From Luzula sylvatica (Eukaryota; Streptophyta; Magnoliopsida; Poales; Juncaceae): a DNA stretch of 64,000 bases. This document shows, one piece after another, positions 35,772 through 51,700 of this stretch; position 1 is the first letter of the stretch; every line of letters starts with the position of its first letter. The stretch is from NCBI GenBank assembly GCA_946800325.1, contig OX326960.1, positions 33,323,629-33,387,628 on the forward strand, in the 5' to 3' direction. Position numbers and translations under genes: made by a program. Under the pieces are notes generated by a model. It was not told the origin of the DNA and ran no database searches. It worked only from the letters and a program-made list of their open reading frames with translations.

Positions 35772-38700
35772 TTCGGTTCATAGCAATCTTTTTAAATTTG
35801 GGCAAGTTCAAATAACGTATGTTTAGATCATTTGTATTTTATCTTATATTACATAACTTTTCACCAAATTTTACAAACACAAAGAAAGTTTGTTTTTTGA
35901 TTCATAACAATCTTTTAACGCTCTGATGAGTCCGAATAACGTGTTTTCGAGATGGCGTGCATCGAATTTTTTTCTACGTAACTTCTCACCAATTTGTACG
36001 AACACAAAGAATATCTTCTCTTCGATTCATAGCAATCATTTTACGCTTTGAGGTGTTCAAATAACGTGTTTTTAGATCATTTGTATTGTATTTTTTACTA
36101 CATAAATTTTCGACAAATTTAACAAACACTAAGAAAGTTTATTTTTCGATTCATAACAATCTTTTAACGCTTTGAAGAGTCCAAATAACATGTTTTTAAG
36201 ATGGTTTGGATCGAACCTTTTACTACGTAATTTTTCACCAAATTGTATAAACACTAAGATAGTTTTCTTTTCGATTCATAGCAATCTTTATACGTTTGAG
36301 GAGTTCAAATAACATGTTTTAGATCATTTGTATCGTATTTTTTACAACATAATTTTTCACCTAACTTTACAAACACTAAGAAAGTTTGTTTTTCGATTCA
36401 TAACAATCTTTTAACGTTCCGAGGAGTCCATATAACATGTTTTTGAGATGGTTTGGATCGAATCTTTTACTATGTAACTTTTCACCAAATTTTATAAACA
36501 CTAAGAAAGTTTTCTTCTCGATTGATTCAATCTTTTTACGCTTTGAGGAGTTCAAATAACGTATTTTTGGATAATTTGTATCGTATTTTTTACCACATAA
36601 CTTTTCACCAAATTTTACAAACACTAAGAAACTTTGTTTTAACAATGTTCTAACGCTCCGAGGAGTTCTAATAACATGTTTTGGAGATGGTTTGGATCGA
36701 ATCTTTTACTACGTAACTTTTCACCAAATTTTATAAACACAAAGAAATTTTTTTCTCGATTCATTCAATTTTTTTACGCTTTGAGGAGTTCAAATAACGT
36801 GTTTTTAGATCATTTGTATCGTATCTTTTACTACTTAACTTTTCACCAAATTTTGAAAACACCAAGAAAGTTTGTTTTTCGATTCATAACAATCTTTTAA
36901 CGTTCTGAGGAGTCCAAATAACATGTTTTTCAGATGGTTTGAATCGAATCTGTTACTACGTAACTTTTCACCAAATTGTACAAACACTAAGAAACTTTTC
37001 TTTTCGATTCATAGCAATCTTTTATGTTTTGAGGAGTTCAAATAACGTGTTTTTAGATCATTTGTATCGTATCTTTTACTACTTAACTTTTCACCAAATT
37101 TTGAAAACACCAAGAAAGTTTGTTTTTCGATTCATAACAATCTTTTAATGCTTTGAGGAGCCTAAATGACGTATTTTTGGAATGCTTTGGATCGAATCTT
37201 TTACTACGTAACGTTTCAAAAAATTGTACAAACACAAAGAAAGTTTTCTTTTCGATTCATAGCAATCTTTTTACGCTTTGAGGAGTTCAAATAACGTGTT
37301 TTTAGACCATTTGTATCGTATCTTTTACTACATAACTTTTCACCAAATTTTAAAAACACTAAGAAAGTTTGTTTTTCGATTCATAACAATCTTTTAATGC
37401 TCTGAGGAGCCTAAATAACGTATTTTTGGAATGGTTTGGATCGAATCTTTTACTACGTAACTTTTCTCAAAATGGTACAAACACTAACAAAGTTTTATTT
37501 TCGATTCATAGAAATCTTTTTACGCATTGAGGAGTTCAAATAACGTGTTTTTAGACCATTTGTATCGCATCTTTTACTGCATGACTTTTCACAAAATTTT
37601 ACAAACACTAAGAAAGTTTGTTTTCCGATTCATAACAATCTTTTAACAATCCGAGGAGCCTAAATAACGTATTTTTGGAATGGTTTGGATCGAATCATTT
37701 ACTACGTAAGTTTTCACCAAATTTTACCAACACTAAGAAAGTTTTCTTTTTGATTCATAGCAATTTTTTACACTTCGAGGAGTTCAAATAACGTCTTTTT
37801 AGATCATTTGTCTCAAATCTTTTAGTACATAACTTTTCACCAAATTTTACAAACACAATGACATTTTGTTTTTCGATTCATAACAATCTTTTAACGCTCT
37901 TAGGAGTTCAAATAACGTGTTTTTAAGATGGTTTGGATCGAATCTTTTACTACGTAAATTTTCACCAAATTGTCAAACACTAAGAAAGTTTTTTTTTCGA
38001 TTCATAGCTATCTTTTTATGCTTTGAGGAGTTCAAATAACGTGTTTTTAGACAATTTGCATCGTATCTGTTACTACATAACTTTTCACCAAATTTTAAAA
38101 ACACTAAGAAAGTTTGTTTTTCGATTCACAACAATCTTTTAATGCTCTGAGGAGCCTAAATAATGTATTTTTGAGATGGTTTGGATCGAATCTTTTACTA
38201 CGCAACTGTTCACAAAATTGTACAAACACTAAGAAAGTTTTATTTTCGATTCATAGCAATCTGTATACGCTTTGAGGAGTTCAAATAACGTGTTTTGGAC
38301 TATTTGTATCGTATCTTTTACTACGTGACTTTTCACCAAATTTTACAAACACTAAGAAAGTTTTTTTTACGATTATTTAATGCTCTGAGGAACCTAAACA
38401 ACATGTTTTTGAGATGCTTTGGATCGAATCTTTTACTACGTAACTTTTCACCAAATTGTACAAACACTAAGAAAGTTTGTTTTACGATTCAAAACAATCA
38501 TTTAATGCTCTGAGGAGCCTAAACAACATGTTTTTGAGATGATTTGGTTCGAATCTTTTACTACGTAACTTTTCCCAAAATTGTACAAACACTAAGAAAG
38601 TTTTCTTTTCCATTCATAGCAATCTTTTTACGCTTTGAGGAGTTAAAATAATGTGTTTTTAGACCATTTGTATCGTATCTTTTACTACATAACTTTTCAC

Positions 38701-39138
38701 CAAATTTTAAACACACTAAGTAAGTTTGTTTTTCGATTCATAACAATCTTTTAATGCTCTGAGGAGGTTTAATAACGTATTTTTGGAATGGTTTGGATCG
38801 AATCTTTTACTACGTGACTTTTCACAAAATTGTACAAACACTAAGAAAGTTTTATTTTCGATTCATAGCACTCTTTTTACGCTTTGAGGAGTTCAAATAA
38901 CGTATTTTTAGGCCATTTGTATCGTATCTTTTACTACGTAACTTTTAACCAAATTTTACCTACACTAAGAAAGTTAGTTTTTCGATTCATAACAATCTTT
39001 TAGTGCTCTGTGGAGCCTAAATAACGTATTTTTGAGATGGTTCGGATCGAATCTTATAATACGTAACTGATCACAAAATTGTATAAACGCTAAGAAAGTT
39101 TTATTTTCGATTCAAAGAAATCTTTTTATGCTGTGAGG
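35772..39138. repeat. Satellite array, block 2
   Basis: Same A/B dimeric satellite as block 1, roughly 27 monomers, between the solo LTR and the hAT insertion. Confidence 0.95.
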
Positions 39139-39740
39139 CAATGTTGTAAAATACGGAAAACTGTACGGAACGGTCGGGGACCGTAAAACGGGATTACCGT
39201 AAAACGGTGAAAAAACGGTGAAAAAATGGTCACTGAAATCGATAGTAATTTAATTAAAATTTATAGATGAAACCAAAAAAATATATAATAATATAATTTT
39301 TTAATAGTAAAAAAATAACATAAACAACATCTAACATAAAACATAACATCAAAACGAATGTCTAACATAAACGTAACATCAAAACATATGTCCAACAAAA
39401 CGTAACATCAAAATATAAACTCAAATCCAAACATAAACTAAATAGTAAAATCATTAACATCATTCGGGACAACCGTAAGTAAAAAAAATGGTAATTTTAT
39501 TGGGTTGGAAAAAACAAATGGGCCAAAAAAGGGTAAATAATCAAAATTTCATTTTTTTGTTGTGAAAAACGGCCGTTTTTCGAACCGAAAAATATTTTTT
39601 CCCATAAAAAACGGTCAAACACGGTGAAAAAACGTTTGACCGTTTTTTCAAACCGTCTTGCAAAAAGCGGAACGTTTTTTCCACCGAAACATCGTTTTTC
39701 CACCGTTTTTCACCGTTTTTCACCGTTTTTTACAACAGTG
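39139..39740. mobile_element. Non-autonomous hAT element inside the satellite
   Basis: The ends are CAATGTTGTAAAA and TTTTACAACAGTG, flanked by a perfect 8-bp duplication CTGTGAGG (39131-39138 and 39741-39748). Subterminal repeats of the words accgt, aaacgg and ccgttttt are numerous. No transposase is encoded. The satellite monomer continues in register on both sides. Confidence 0.93.
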
Positions 39741-42700
39741 CTGTGAGGAGTTCAAGTAACGTGTTTTTAGACCATTTGTATCGTATCTTTTACAACATAA
39801 CTTTTCACCAGATTTTAAAAACACTAAGAAAGTTTGTGTTTCGATTCATAACAATCTTTTAATGCTCTGAGGAGCTTAAATAACGTATTTTTGGAATGGT
39901 TTGGATCGAATCGTTTCCTACGTAACTTTTCACAAAATTGTACAAACACTAAGAAAGTTTTATTTTCGATTCATAGAAAATGTTTTTACGCTTTCAGGAG
40001 TTCAAATAACGTGTTTTTAGACCATTTGTATCGTATCTTTTACTACGTGACTTTTCACCAAATTTTACAAACACTAAGAAAGTTTGTTTTACGATTCATA
40101 ACAATCTTTTAATGCTCAGAGGAGCCTAAACAACATGTTTTTGAGATGCTTTGGATTGAATCTTTTACTACGTAACATTTCATCAAATTGTACAAACACT
40201 AAGAAAGTTTGGATTTCGATTGATAACAATCTTTTAGCGCTCTAAGGAGTCCAAATAACATGTTTTCCAGATTGTTTGGATCGAATCTTTTACTATGTAA
40301 CTTTTCACCATATTTTACAAACACTAAGAAAGTTTGTTTTTCGATTCATTGCAATCTTTTAACACTCTGAGGAGTCCAAATTACATGTTTTTGAGATGGT
40401 TTGGATCGAATTTTATACTGTGTAACGTTTCTCCAAATTGTAGAAACACTAAGAAAGCTTTCTTTTCGGTTCATGCCAATTTTTTACATTTTGAAAAGTT
40501 CAAATAACGTATTTTTAGATCATTTGTATCGTATCTTTTACTACATAACTTTTCACCAAATTTTACAAACACTAGGAAAGTTTGTTTTTCGATTCATAAC
40601 AATCTTTTAACGCTCTGATGAGTCCAAATACCATGTTTTGAGATGGTTTAGATCGAATCTTTTCCTACGTAACTTTTCACCAAATTGTACAATACACTAA
40701 GAAAATTTTCTTTTCGATTCTCGGCAATCTTTTTATGCTTTGAGGAGGTCAAACAACGTGTTTTTCGACCATTTGTATCACATATTTTACTTCATAACTT
40801 TTCACCAAATTTTACAAACACTAAGAAATTTTGTTTTTCGATTCATAACAATCTTTTAATGCTCCGAGGAGACTAAACAATATGTTTTTGAGATGATTTG
40901 GATCGAATCATTTTCTACGTAACTTTTCACCAAATCTTACAAAGACTAAGAAAGTTTTATTTTCGATTCATAGCAATCTTTTTACGCTTTGAGGAGTTCA
41001 AATAACGTATTTTTAGGCCATTTGTATCGTATCTTTTACTACGTAACTTTTAACCAAATTTTACCTACACTAAGAAAGTTAGTTTTTCGATTCATAACAA
41101 TCTTTTAGTGCTCTGTGGAGCCAAAATAATGTGTTTTTGAGATGGTTTGGATCGAATATTTACTACGTTACTTTTCATCAAATTGTACAAACACTAAGAA
41201 AGTTTTCTCTCCGATTCATAGCAATTTTTTTACATTTTGAGGGTTCAAATTACGTGTTTTTAGATCATTTGTATCGTATCCTTTAGTACATAACTTTTCA
41301 CCAAATTTTGCAAACACTAAGAAATTTTGTTTTTCGATTCATAACAATCTTTTAACGCTCCGAGGAGTTCAAATAACATGTTTTTGAGATGGTTTGGATC
41401 GAATCTTTTACTTCGTAAGTTTTGACAAAATTGTACAAACACAAAGAAAGTTTTCTTTTCGATTCATAGCAATCTTTTTACGTTTTGAGGAGTTGAAATA
41501 ACGTGTTTTTAGACCATTTGTATCGTATCTTGTACTACATAACTTTTCACCAAATTTTACAAACACTAAGAAATTTTGTTGTTCGATTCATTTCAATCTC
41601 TTAATGCTCTCAGGAGCCTAAATAACGTGTTATTGAGATGGTTTGGATCGAATCTTTTACTACGTAACTTTTCACCAAATTGTACAAACACTAATAAAGT
41701 TTTCTTTTCGATTCATAGCAATCTTTTTACATTTTGAGGAGTTCAAATAACGTGTTTTTAGATCATTTGTATCATATCTTTTACTACGTAACTTTTCACC
41801 AAATTTTACAAACACTATGAAAGTTTGTTTTTCGATTCATAACAATCTTTTCACGCTCTGAGGAGCCTAAATAACGTGTTTTTGAGATGGTTTTGATCGA
41901 ATCTTTTACAATGTAACATTTCACCAAATTGTACGAACAATAAGAAAGTTTTCTTTTCGATTGATAGCAATCTTTTTATGCTTTGAGGAGTTTAAATAAC
42001 TTGTTTTTAGACCATTTGTATCGTAACTTCTACTACATAACTTTTCACCAAATTTTACAAACACTAAGAAAGTTTGTTTTTCGATTCGTAACAATCTTAT
42101 AATGCTCTGAGGAGCATAAATAATGTATTTTGAGATGGTTTTGATCGAATTTTTTATTACGTAAAGTTTCACCAATCTTAACAAACACTTAGAAAGTTTT
42201 CTTTTCGATACAAAGCAATCTTTTTACGCTTTGAGGAGTTGAAAGAACGTGTTTTTAGACCATTTTGTATATCGTATCTTTTACTACATAACTTTTCACC
42301 AAATTTTACAAATACTAAGAATGTTTATTTTTCGATTCATAACAATCTTTTAATGCTCTGATGAGCCTAAATAATGTGCTTTCGAGATGGTTTGGATCGA
42401 ATCTTTTACTACGTAAAGTTTCACCAAACTTAACAAACACTAAGAAAGTTTTCCTTTCGATTCAAAGTAATCTTTTTATGCTTTGAGGAGTTCAAATAGC
42501 GTGTTTTTAGACCATTTTTATCGTATCTTTTACTACATAACTTTTCACCAAATTTTACAAACACTATGAAAGTTTGTTTTTCGATTCATAACGTCTTTTA
42601 ATTCTCTGAGGAGCCCAAATAACGTGTTTTTGAGATGGTTTGGATCGAATCTTTTACAACGTAACATTTCACCAAATTGTACGAACACTAAGAAAGTTTT

Positions 42701-45700
42701 ATTTTCGATTCATAGCAATCTTTTTACGTTTTGAGGAGTTCAAATAACTTGTTTTTAGACCATTTGTATCGTATCTTTTACTACATAACTTTTCACCAAA
42801 TTTTACAAACACTCAGAAAGTTTGTTTTTCGATTCATTACAATCTTTTAATGCTTTGACTAGCCTAAATAATGTGTTTCTGAGATGGTTTGGATCGAATA
42901 TTTTACTATGTAACTTTTCACCAAACTTTACAAACACTAAGAAAGTTTTCTTTTCGATTCATAGCAATCTTTTTATGCTTTGTGGAGTTCAAATAACGTG
43001 TTTTTAGACCATTTGTATCGTATCTTTTACTACATTACTTTTGACCAAATTTTACCAACACTAAGAAAGTTTGTTTTTGAGATGGTTTGGATTGAATCTT
43101 TTACTACGTAACATTTCACCAAATTGTACAAACACTAACAAAGTTTTCTTTTCGATTCATAGCAATATTTTTACGCTTTGAGGAGTTCAAATAACGTGTT
43201 CTTAGACCATTGTATCGTATCTTTTAATACATAACGTTTCGCCAAATTTTACAAACACTATGAAAGTTTGTTTTTCGATTCATAACAATCTTTTAATGCG
43301 CCGATGAGCCTAAATAACGTGTCTTTGGGATGATTTGGATCGAATATTTTACAACGTAACTTTTCACCAAATTGTACGAACAGTAAGAAAGTTTTCTTTT
43401 CGATTCATAGCAATCTTTTTACGCTTTGAGGAGTTTAAATAACTTGTTTTCAGACCATTTGTATCGTATCTTTTACTACATAACTTTTCACCAAATTTTA
43501 CACACACTAAGAAAGTTTGTTTTTCGATTAATAACAATCTTTTAATGCTCTGAGGAGCCTAAATAATGTGCTTTTGAGATGGTTTGGATCGAATCATTTA
43601 CTACGTAAAGTTTCACCAAACTTAACAGACACTAAGAAAGTTTTCTTTTCGATTCAACGCAATCTTTTTACGCCTTGAATAGTTCAAATAACGTGTTTTT
43701 AGAACATTTCTATCGTATCTTTTACTACATAACTTTTCACCAAATTTTACAAACACTATGAAAGTATGTTTTTCGATTCATAACAATCTTTTAATGCTCT
43801 AAGGAGCCCAAATAACGCGTTTTTGAGATGGTTTGGATCGAATCTTTTACAACGTAACATTTCACCAAATTGTACGAACACTAAGAAAGTTTTATTTTCG
43901 ATTCATAGCAATCTTTTTGCGCTTTGAGGAGTTCAAATAATGTGTTTTTTTGAGCATTTTTATCATATCTTTTACTACATAACTTTTCACCGAATTTTAC
44001 AAACATTAAATTTGTTTTACGATTCCTAACAATCTTTGTATGCTCTGAGGAGCCTAAATAACTTGTTTTTTAGATGGTTTGGATCGAATCTTTTACTACG
44101 TAACTTTTCCCCAAATTGTACAAACACAAATAAAGCTTTCTTTTCGATCCATAGCAATCCTTTTATGATTTGAGGAGTTCAAATAACGTGTTTTTAGACC
44201 ATTTTGTATCGTATCTTTTACTACATAAGTTTTCACCAAATTTCACAAACACTAAGAAAGTTTGTTTTTCGATTCATAACAATCTTTTAATGCTCTGAGG
44301 AGCCTAAATAATGTGCTTTTGAGATGGTTTGGATCGAATCTTTTACTACGTAAAGTTTCACCAAACTTAACAAACACTTAGAAAGTTTTCTTTTCGATTC
44401 AAAGGAATCTTTTTATGCTTTTAGGAGTTCAAATAACGTGTTTTTAGACCATTTGTATCGTATCTTTTACTAAATAACTTTTCACCAAATTTTAAAAACA
44501 CTAAGAACGTTTGCTTTTCGTTCATAACAATCATTTAATGCTCTGAGGAGCTTAAATAACGTATTTTTGAGATGGTTAGGATCGAATCATTTACTACGTA
44601 ACTTTTCACAAAATTGTACAAACACTAAGAAAGTTTTATTTTCGATTCATAGCAATCTTTTTACTCTTTAAGGAGTTCAAATAACGTGTTTTTAGAACAT
44701 TTGTATCGTATCTTTTACTACATAACTTTTCACCAAATTTTACAACCACTATGAAAGTTTGTTTTTCGATTCATAACAATCTTTTAATGCTCCGAGGAGC
44801 CCAAATAACGTGTTTTTGAGATGGTTTGGATCGAAACTTTTACAACGTAACATTTCACCAAATTGTATGAACCCTAAGAAAGTTTTATTTTCGATTCATA
44901 GCAATCTTTTTACGCTTTGAGGAGTTCAAATAACTTGTTTTAGACCATTTGTATCGTATCTTTTTACTACATAACTTTTCATCAAATTTTACAAACACTA
45001 AGAAAGTTTGTTTTTCGATTAATTACAATCTTTTAATGCTTTGACGAGCCGAAATAATGTGTTTTTGAGATGGTTTGGATCGAATCTTTTACTCTGTAAC
45101 TTTTCACCAAACTTAACAAACACTAAGAAAGTTTTCTTTTCGATTCATATCAATTTTTTTACGCTAATTTGCGGAGTTCAAATAACGTGTTTTTAGACCA
45201 TTTGTATCGTATATTTTACTACATAACTTTTGACCAAATTTTACCAACACTAAGAATGTTTGTTTTTCGATTCATAACAATCTTTTAATGCTCTTAGGAG
45301 CCTAAATAACATGTTTTTGAGATGGTTTGGATCGAATCTTTTACTACGTAAAGTTTCACCAAATTGTACGAACACTAAGATAGTTTTCTTTTCGATTCAT
45401 ATCAATCTTTTTACGCTTTCAGGAGTTCAAATAACGTGTTCTTGGACCATTGTATCGTTACTTTTACTACATAACTTTTCAACAAATTTTACAAACACTA
45501 TGAAGGTTTGTTTTTCGATTCATAACAATCTTTTAATGCTCTTAGAAGCCTAAATTACATGTTTTTGGGATGGTTTGGATTGAATGTTTTACTACGTAAC
45601 ATTTCACCAAATTGTACAAACACTAAGAATGTTTTCTTTTCTATTCATAGCAATCTTTTTACGCTTTGAGGAGTTCAAATAACGTGTTCTTAGACCATTG

Positions 45701-48700
45701 TATCGTATCTTTTACCACATAACTTTTCACCAAATTTAACAAACACTATGAAAGTTTGTTTTTCGATTCATAACAATCTTTTAATGCGCCGAGGAGCCAA
45801 AATAACGTGTTTTTGAGATGGTTTAGATCGAATCTTTTACAACGTAACTTTTCACCAAATTGTACGAACGGTAAGAAAGTTTTCTTTTCGATTCATAGCA
45901 ATCTTTTTACGCTTTGAGGAGTTTAAATAACTTGTTTTCAGACCATTTGTATCGTAACTTTTACTACATAACTTTTCATCAAATTTTACAAACACTAAGA
46001 AAGTTGGTTTTTCGATTCGTAACAATCTTATAATGCTCTGAGGAGCCTAATTGATGTGCTTTTGAGATGGCTTGGTTTGAATCTTTTACTGCATCAATTT
46101 TCTCCAAACTTTACTAACACTAAGAAAGTTTACTTTTCGATTCATACCAACATTTTGAATATTTGAGGAGATCAAATGACGTGTTTTTAGACCATTTGTA
46201 TCGTATCTTTTACTACATAATTTTTCACCAAATTTTAAAAACACTAAGAACGTTTGCTTTTCGTTCATAACAATCATTTAATGCTCTGAGGAGCTTAAAT
46301 AACGTATTTTTGAGATGGTTAGGATCGAATCTTTTACTACGTAACTTTTCACAAAATTGTACAAACACTAAGAAAGTTTTATTTTCGATTCAGAGCAATC
46401 TTTTTACGTTTTGAGGAGTTCAAATAATGTGTTTTTTTAGAGCATTTGTATCGTATCTTTTACTACATAACTTTTCACCAAATTTTACAAACATTAAATT
46501 TGTTTTACGATTCATAACAATCTTTTTATGCTCTGAGGAGCCTAAATAATTTGTTTTTGAGATGGTTTGGATCGAATCTTTTACTACGTAACTTTTCACT
46601 AAATTGTACAAACAAAAAGAAAGCTTTCTTTTCGATCCATAGCAATCCTTTTATGATATGAGGAGTTCAAATAACGTGTTTTTAGACCATTTTGTATCGT
46701 ATCTATTACTACATAACTTTTCACCAAATTTCACAAACACTAAGAAAGTTTGTTTTTCGAATCATAACAATCTTTTAATGTTCTGAGGAGCCTAAATAAT
46801 GTGCTTTTGAGATGGTTTGGATCGAATCTTTCACTAAGTAAAGTTTCACCAAACTTAACAAACACTTAGTAAATTTTCTTTTCGATTCAAAGCAATCTTT
46901 TTTCGCTTTTAGGAGTTCAAATAACTTGTTTTTAGACCATTTGTATAGTACCTTTTAATACATAATTTTTCACCAAATTTTACAAACACTAAGAAAGTTT
47001 GTTTTATGATTCATAACAGTCTTTTTATGCTATGAGGAGCCTAAATAACATGTTTTTGAGGTGGTTTGGATCGAATCTTTTACTACGTAACTTTTCGCCA
47101 AACTGTACAAATACTAAGAAAGCTTTCTTTCCGATTCATAGCAATATTTTTATGCTTTGAGGAGTTCAAATAACGTGTTTTTAGACCATTTTGTATCGTA
47201 TCTTTTACTACATAACTTTTCACCAAATTTTACAAACACTAAGAAAGTTCGTTTTTCGATTCATAACAATATTTTAATGCTCTGAGGAGCCTAAACAATG
47301 TGCTTTTGAGATGGTTTAGATCGAATCTTTTACTACGCAAAGTTTCACCAAACTTAATAAACACTAAGAAAGTTTTCTTTTCGATTCAAAGCAATCTTTT
47401 TACGCTTTGAGGAGTTCAAATAGCGTGTTTTTAGACCATTTGTATCGTATCTTTTACTACATAACTTTTCACCAATTTTACAAACACTATGAAAGTTTGT
47501 TTTTCGATTCATAAGAATCTTTTAATGCTCTGGGGAGCCCAAATAACGTGTTTTTGAGATGGTTTGGATCGAATATTTTACAACGTAACATTTCACCAAA
47601 TTGTACGAACACTAAGAAAGTTTTATTTTCGATTCATAGCAACCTTTTTACTTTTTGAGGAGTTCAAATAACTTGTTTTTAGACCATTTGTATTGTATCT
47701 TTTACTACATAACTTTTCGTCAAATTTTACAAACACTAAGAAAGTTTGTTTTTCGATTCATTACAATCTTTTAATGCTTTGACGAGCCTAAATAATGTGT
47801 TTTTGAGATGGTTTGGATCGAATTTTTTACTATGTAACTTTTCACCAAATTTTCAAACACTAAGATAGTTCTCTTTTCGATTGATAGCAATCTTTTTACG
47901 CTTCGAGGAGTTCAAATAACGTGTTTTTAGACCATTTGTATCGTATATTTTACTATAAAACTTTTGACCAAATTTACCAACACTAAGAAATTTTGTTTTA
48001 CGATTCCTAACAATCTTTGTATGCTCTGAGGAGCCTAAATAACTTGTTTTTTAGATGGTTTGGATCGAATCTTTTACTACGTAACTTTTCCCCAAATTGT
48101 ACAAACACAAATAAAGCTTTCTTTTCGATCCATAGCAATCCTTTTATGATTTGAGGAGTTCAAATAACGTGTTTTTAGACCATTTTGTATCGTATCTTTT
48201 ACTACATAAGTTTTCACCAAATTTCACAAACACTAAGAAAGTTTGTTTTTCGATTCATTACAATCTTTTAATGCTTTGACGAGCCTAAATAATGTGTTTT
48301 TGAGATGGTTTGGATCGAATTTTTTACTATGTAACTTTTCACCAAATTTTCAAACACTAAGATAGTTCTCTTTTCGATTGATAGCAATCTTTTTACGCTT
48401 CGAGGAGTTCAAATAACGTGTTTTTAGACCATTTGTATCGTATATTTTACTATAAAACTTTTGACCAAATTTACCAACACTAAGAAATTTTGTTTTTCGA
48501 TTCATAACAATTTTTTAATGCTCTTAGGAGCCTATATAACATGTTTTTGAGATGGTTTGGATGGAATCTTTTACTACGTAACTTTTCACAAAATTGTACA
48601 AACACTAAGAAAGTTTTCTTTTCGATTCATAGCAATCTTTTTACGCTTTGAGGAGTTCAAATAACGTGTTTTTAGACCATTTTGTATCGTATCTTTTACT

Positions 48701-51700
48701 ACATAACTTTTCACCAAATTTTACAAACGCTCAGAAAGTTTGTTTTTCGATTCATAATAATCTTTTAATGCTCTTAGGAGCCCAAATAACGTGTTTTTGA
48801 GATGGTTTGGATCGAATATTTTACAACGTAACTTTTCACCAAATTGTACGAACACTAAGAAAGTTTCATTTTCGACTCATAGCAATCTTTTTACGCTTTG
48901 ACGTGTTCAAATAACTTGTTTTTAGACCATTTCTGTCATATCTTTCTTTTACTACATAACTTTTCACCAAATTTTACAAATACTAAGAAAGTTTTTTTAT
49001 GATTCATAACAATCTTTTAATGCTATGAGAAGCCTAAATGACATGTTTTTGAGATGGTTTGGATCAAATCTTTTACTACGTAACTTTTCACCAAATTGTA
49101 CAAACACTAAGATAGTTTACTTTTCGATTGATAGCATTCTTTTTACGCTTTGAGGAGTTCAAATAACGTGTTTTTAGACAATTTGTATCGTATATTTTAC
49201 TATAAAACTTTTGACCAAATTTACCAACACTAAGAAAATTTTTTTTTCGATTCATAATAATTTTTTAATGCTCTTAGGAGCCTATATAACATGTTTTTGA
49301 GATGGTTTGGATTGAATCTTTTACTATGTAACTTTTCACAAAATTGTACAAACACTAAGAAAGTTTTCTTTTCGATTCATAGCAATCTTTTTACGCTTTG
49401 AGGATTTCAAATAGCGTGTTTTTTGGACCATTTGTTTCGTATCTTTTACTACATAACTTTTCACCAAATTTTACAAACACTAAGAAAGTTTGTTTTACGA
49501 TTCATAGAAATCTTTTATGCTATGAGGAGCCTAAATAGAAGGTTTTTTAGATGGTTTGGATCGAATCTTTTACTACATAACATTCCACCAAATTGTACAA
49601 ACACTAAGAAAGTTTTCTTTTCGATTCATAGCAATCCTTTTATGCTTTGAGGAGTTCAAATAACGTGTTTTTAGACCATTTTGTATCGTATATTTTACTA
49701 CATAACTTTTCACCAAATTTTACAAACGCTCAGAAAGTTTGTTTTTCGATTCATAACAATCTTTTAATGCTCTTAGGAGCCCAAATAACGTGTTTTTGAG
49801 ATGGTTTGGATCGAATATTTTACAACGTAACTTTTCACCAAATTGTACGAACACTAAGAAAGTTTCATTTTCGATTCATAGCAATCTTTTTACGCTTTGA
49901 CATGTTCAAATAACTTGTTTTTAAACCATTTCTGTCGTATCTTTTACTACATAACTTTTCACCAAATTTTACAAATACTAAGAAAGTTTGTTTTATGATT
50001 CATAACAATCTTTTAATGCTATGAGAAGCCTAAATAACATGTTTTTGAGATGGTTTGGATCAAATCTTTTACTACGTAACTTTTCACCAAATTGTACAAA
50101 CACTAAGATAGTTTTCTTTTCGATTGATAGCATTCTTTTTATGCTTTGAGGAGTTCAAATAGCGTGTTTTTAGACCATTTGTATAGTATATTTTACTACA
50201 AAACTTTTGACCAAATTTACCAACACTAAGAAATTTTGTTTTTCGATTGATAACAATTTTTTAATGCTCTTAGGAGCTTATATAACATGTTTTTGAGATG
50301 GTTTGGATTGAATATTTTACTACGTAACTTTTCACAAAATTGTACAAACACTAAGAAAGTTTTCTTTTCGATTCATAGCAATCTTTTTACGCTTTGAGAA
50401 TTTCAAATAGCGTGTTTTTTGGACCATTTGTTTCGTATCTTTTACTACATAACTTTTCACCAAATTTTACAAACACTAAGAAAGTTTGTTTTACGATTCA
50501 TAACAATCTTTTATGCTATGAGGAGCCTACATAACAGGTTTTTTTAGATGGTTTGGATCGAATCTTTTACTACATAACATTCCACCAAATTGTACAAACA
50601 CTAAGAAAGTTTTCTTTTCGATTCATAGCAATCCTTTTATGCTTTGAGGAGTTCAAATAACGTGTTTTTAGACCATTTTGTATCGTATCTTTTACTACAT
50701 AACTTTTCACCAAATTTTACAAAACCAGAAAGTTTGTTTTTCGATTCATAACAATCTTTTAATGCTCTTAGGAGCCCAAATAACGTGTTTTTGAGATGGT
50801 TTTGATCGAATATTTTACAACGTAACTTTTCACCAAATTGTACGAACACTAAGAAAGTTTCATTTTCGATTCATAGCAATCTTTTTACGCTTTGACGTGT
50901 TCAAATAACTTGTTTTTAAACCATTTCTGTCGTATCTTTTACTACATAACTTTTCACCAAATTTTACAAATACTAAGAAAGTTTGTTTTATGATTCATAA
51001 CAATCTTTTAATGCTATGAGAAGCCTAAATAACATGTTTTTGAGATGGTTTGGATCAAATCTTTTACTACGTAACTTTTCACCAAATTGTACAAACACAA
51101 AGATAGTTTTCTTTTCGATTGATAGCATTCTTTTTATGCTTTGAGAAGTTCAAATAACGTGTTTTTAGACCATTTGTATAGTATATTTTACTACAAAACT
51201 TTTGACCAAATTTACCAACACTAAGAAATTTTGTTTTTCGATTCATAACAATTTTTTAATGCTCTTCGGAGCCTATATAACATGTTTTTGAGATGGTTTG
51301 GATTGAATCTTTTACTACGTAACTTTTCACAAAATTGTACAAACACTAAGAAAATTTTCTTTTCGATTCATAGCAATCTTTTTACGCTTTGAGGATTTCA
51401 AATAGCGTGTTTTTTGGACCATTTGTTTCGTATCTTTTACTACATAACTTTTCACCAAATTTTACAAACACTAAGAAAGTTTGTTTTACGATTCATAACA
51501 ATCTTTTATCCTATGAGGAGCCTAAATAACAGGTTTTTTAGATGGTTTGGATCGAATCTTTTACTACATAACATTCCACCAAATTGTACAAACACTAAGA
51601 AAGTTTTCTTTTCGATTCATAGCAATCCTTTTATGCTTTGAGGAGTTGAAATAACGTGTTTTTAGACCATTTTGTATCGTATCTTTTATTACGTAACTTT

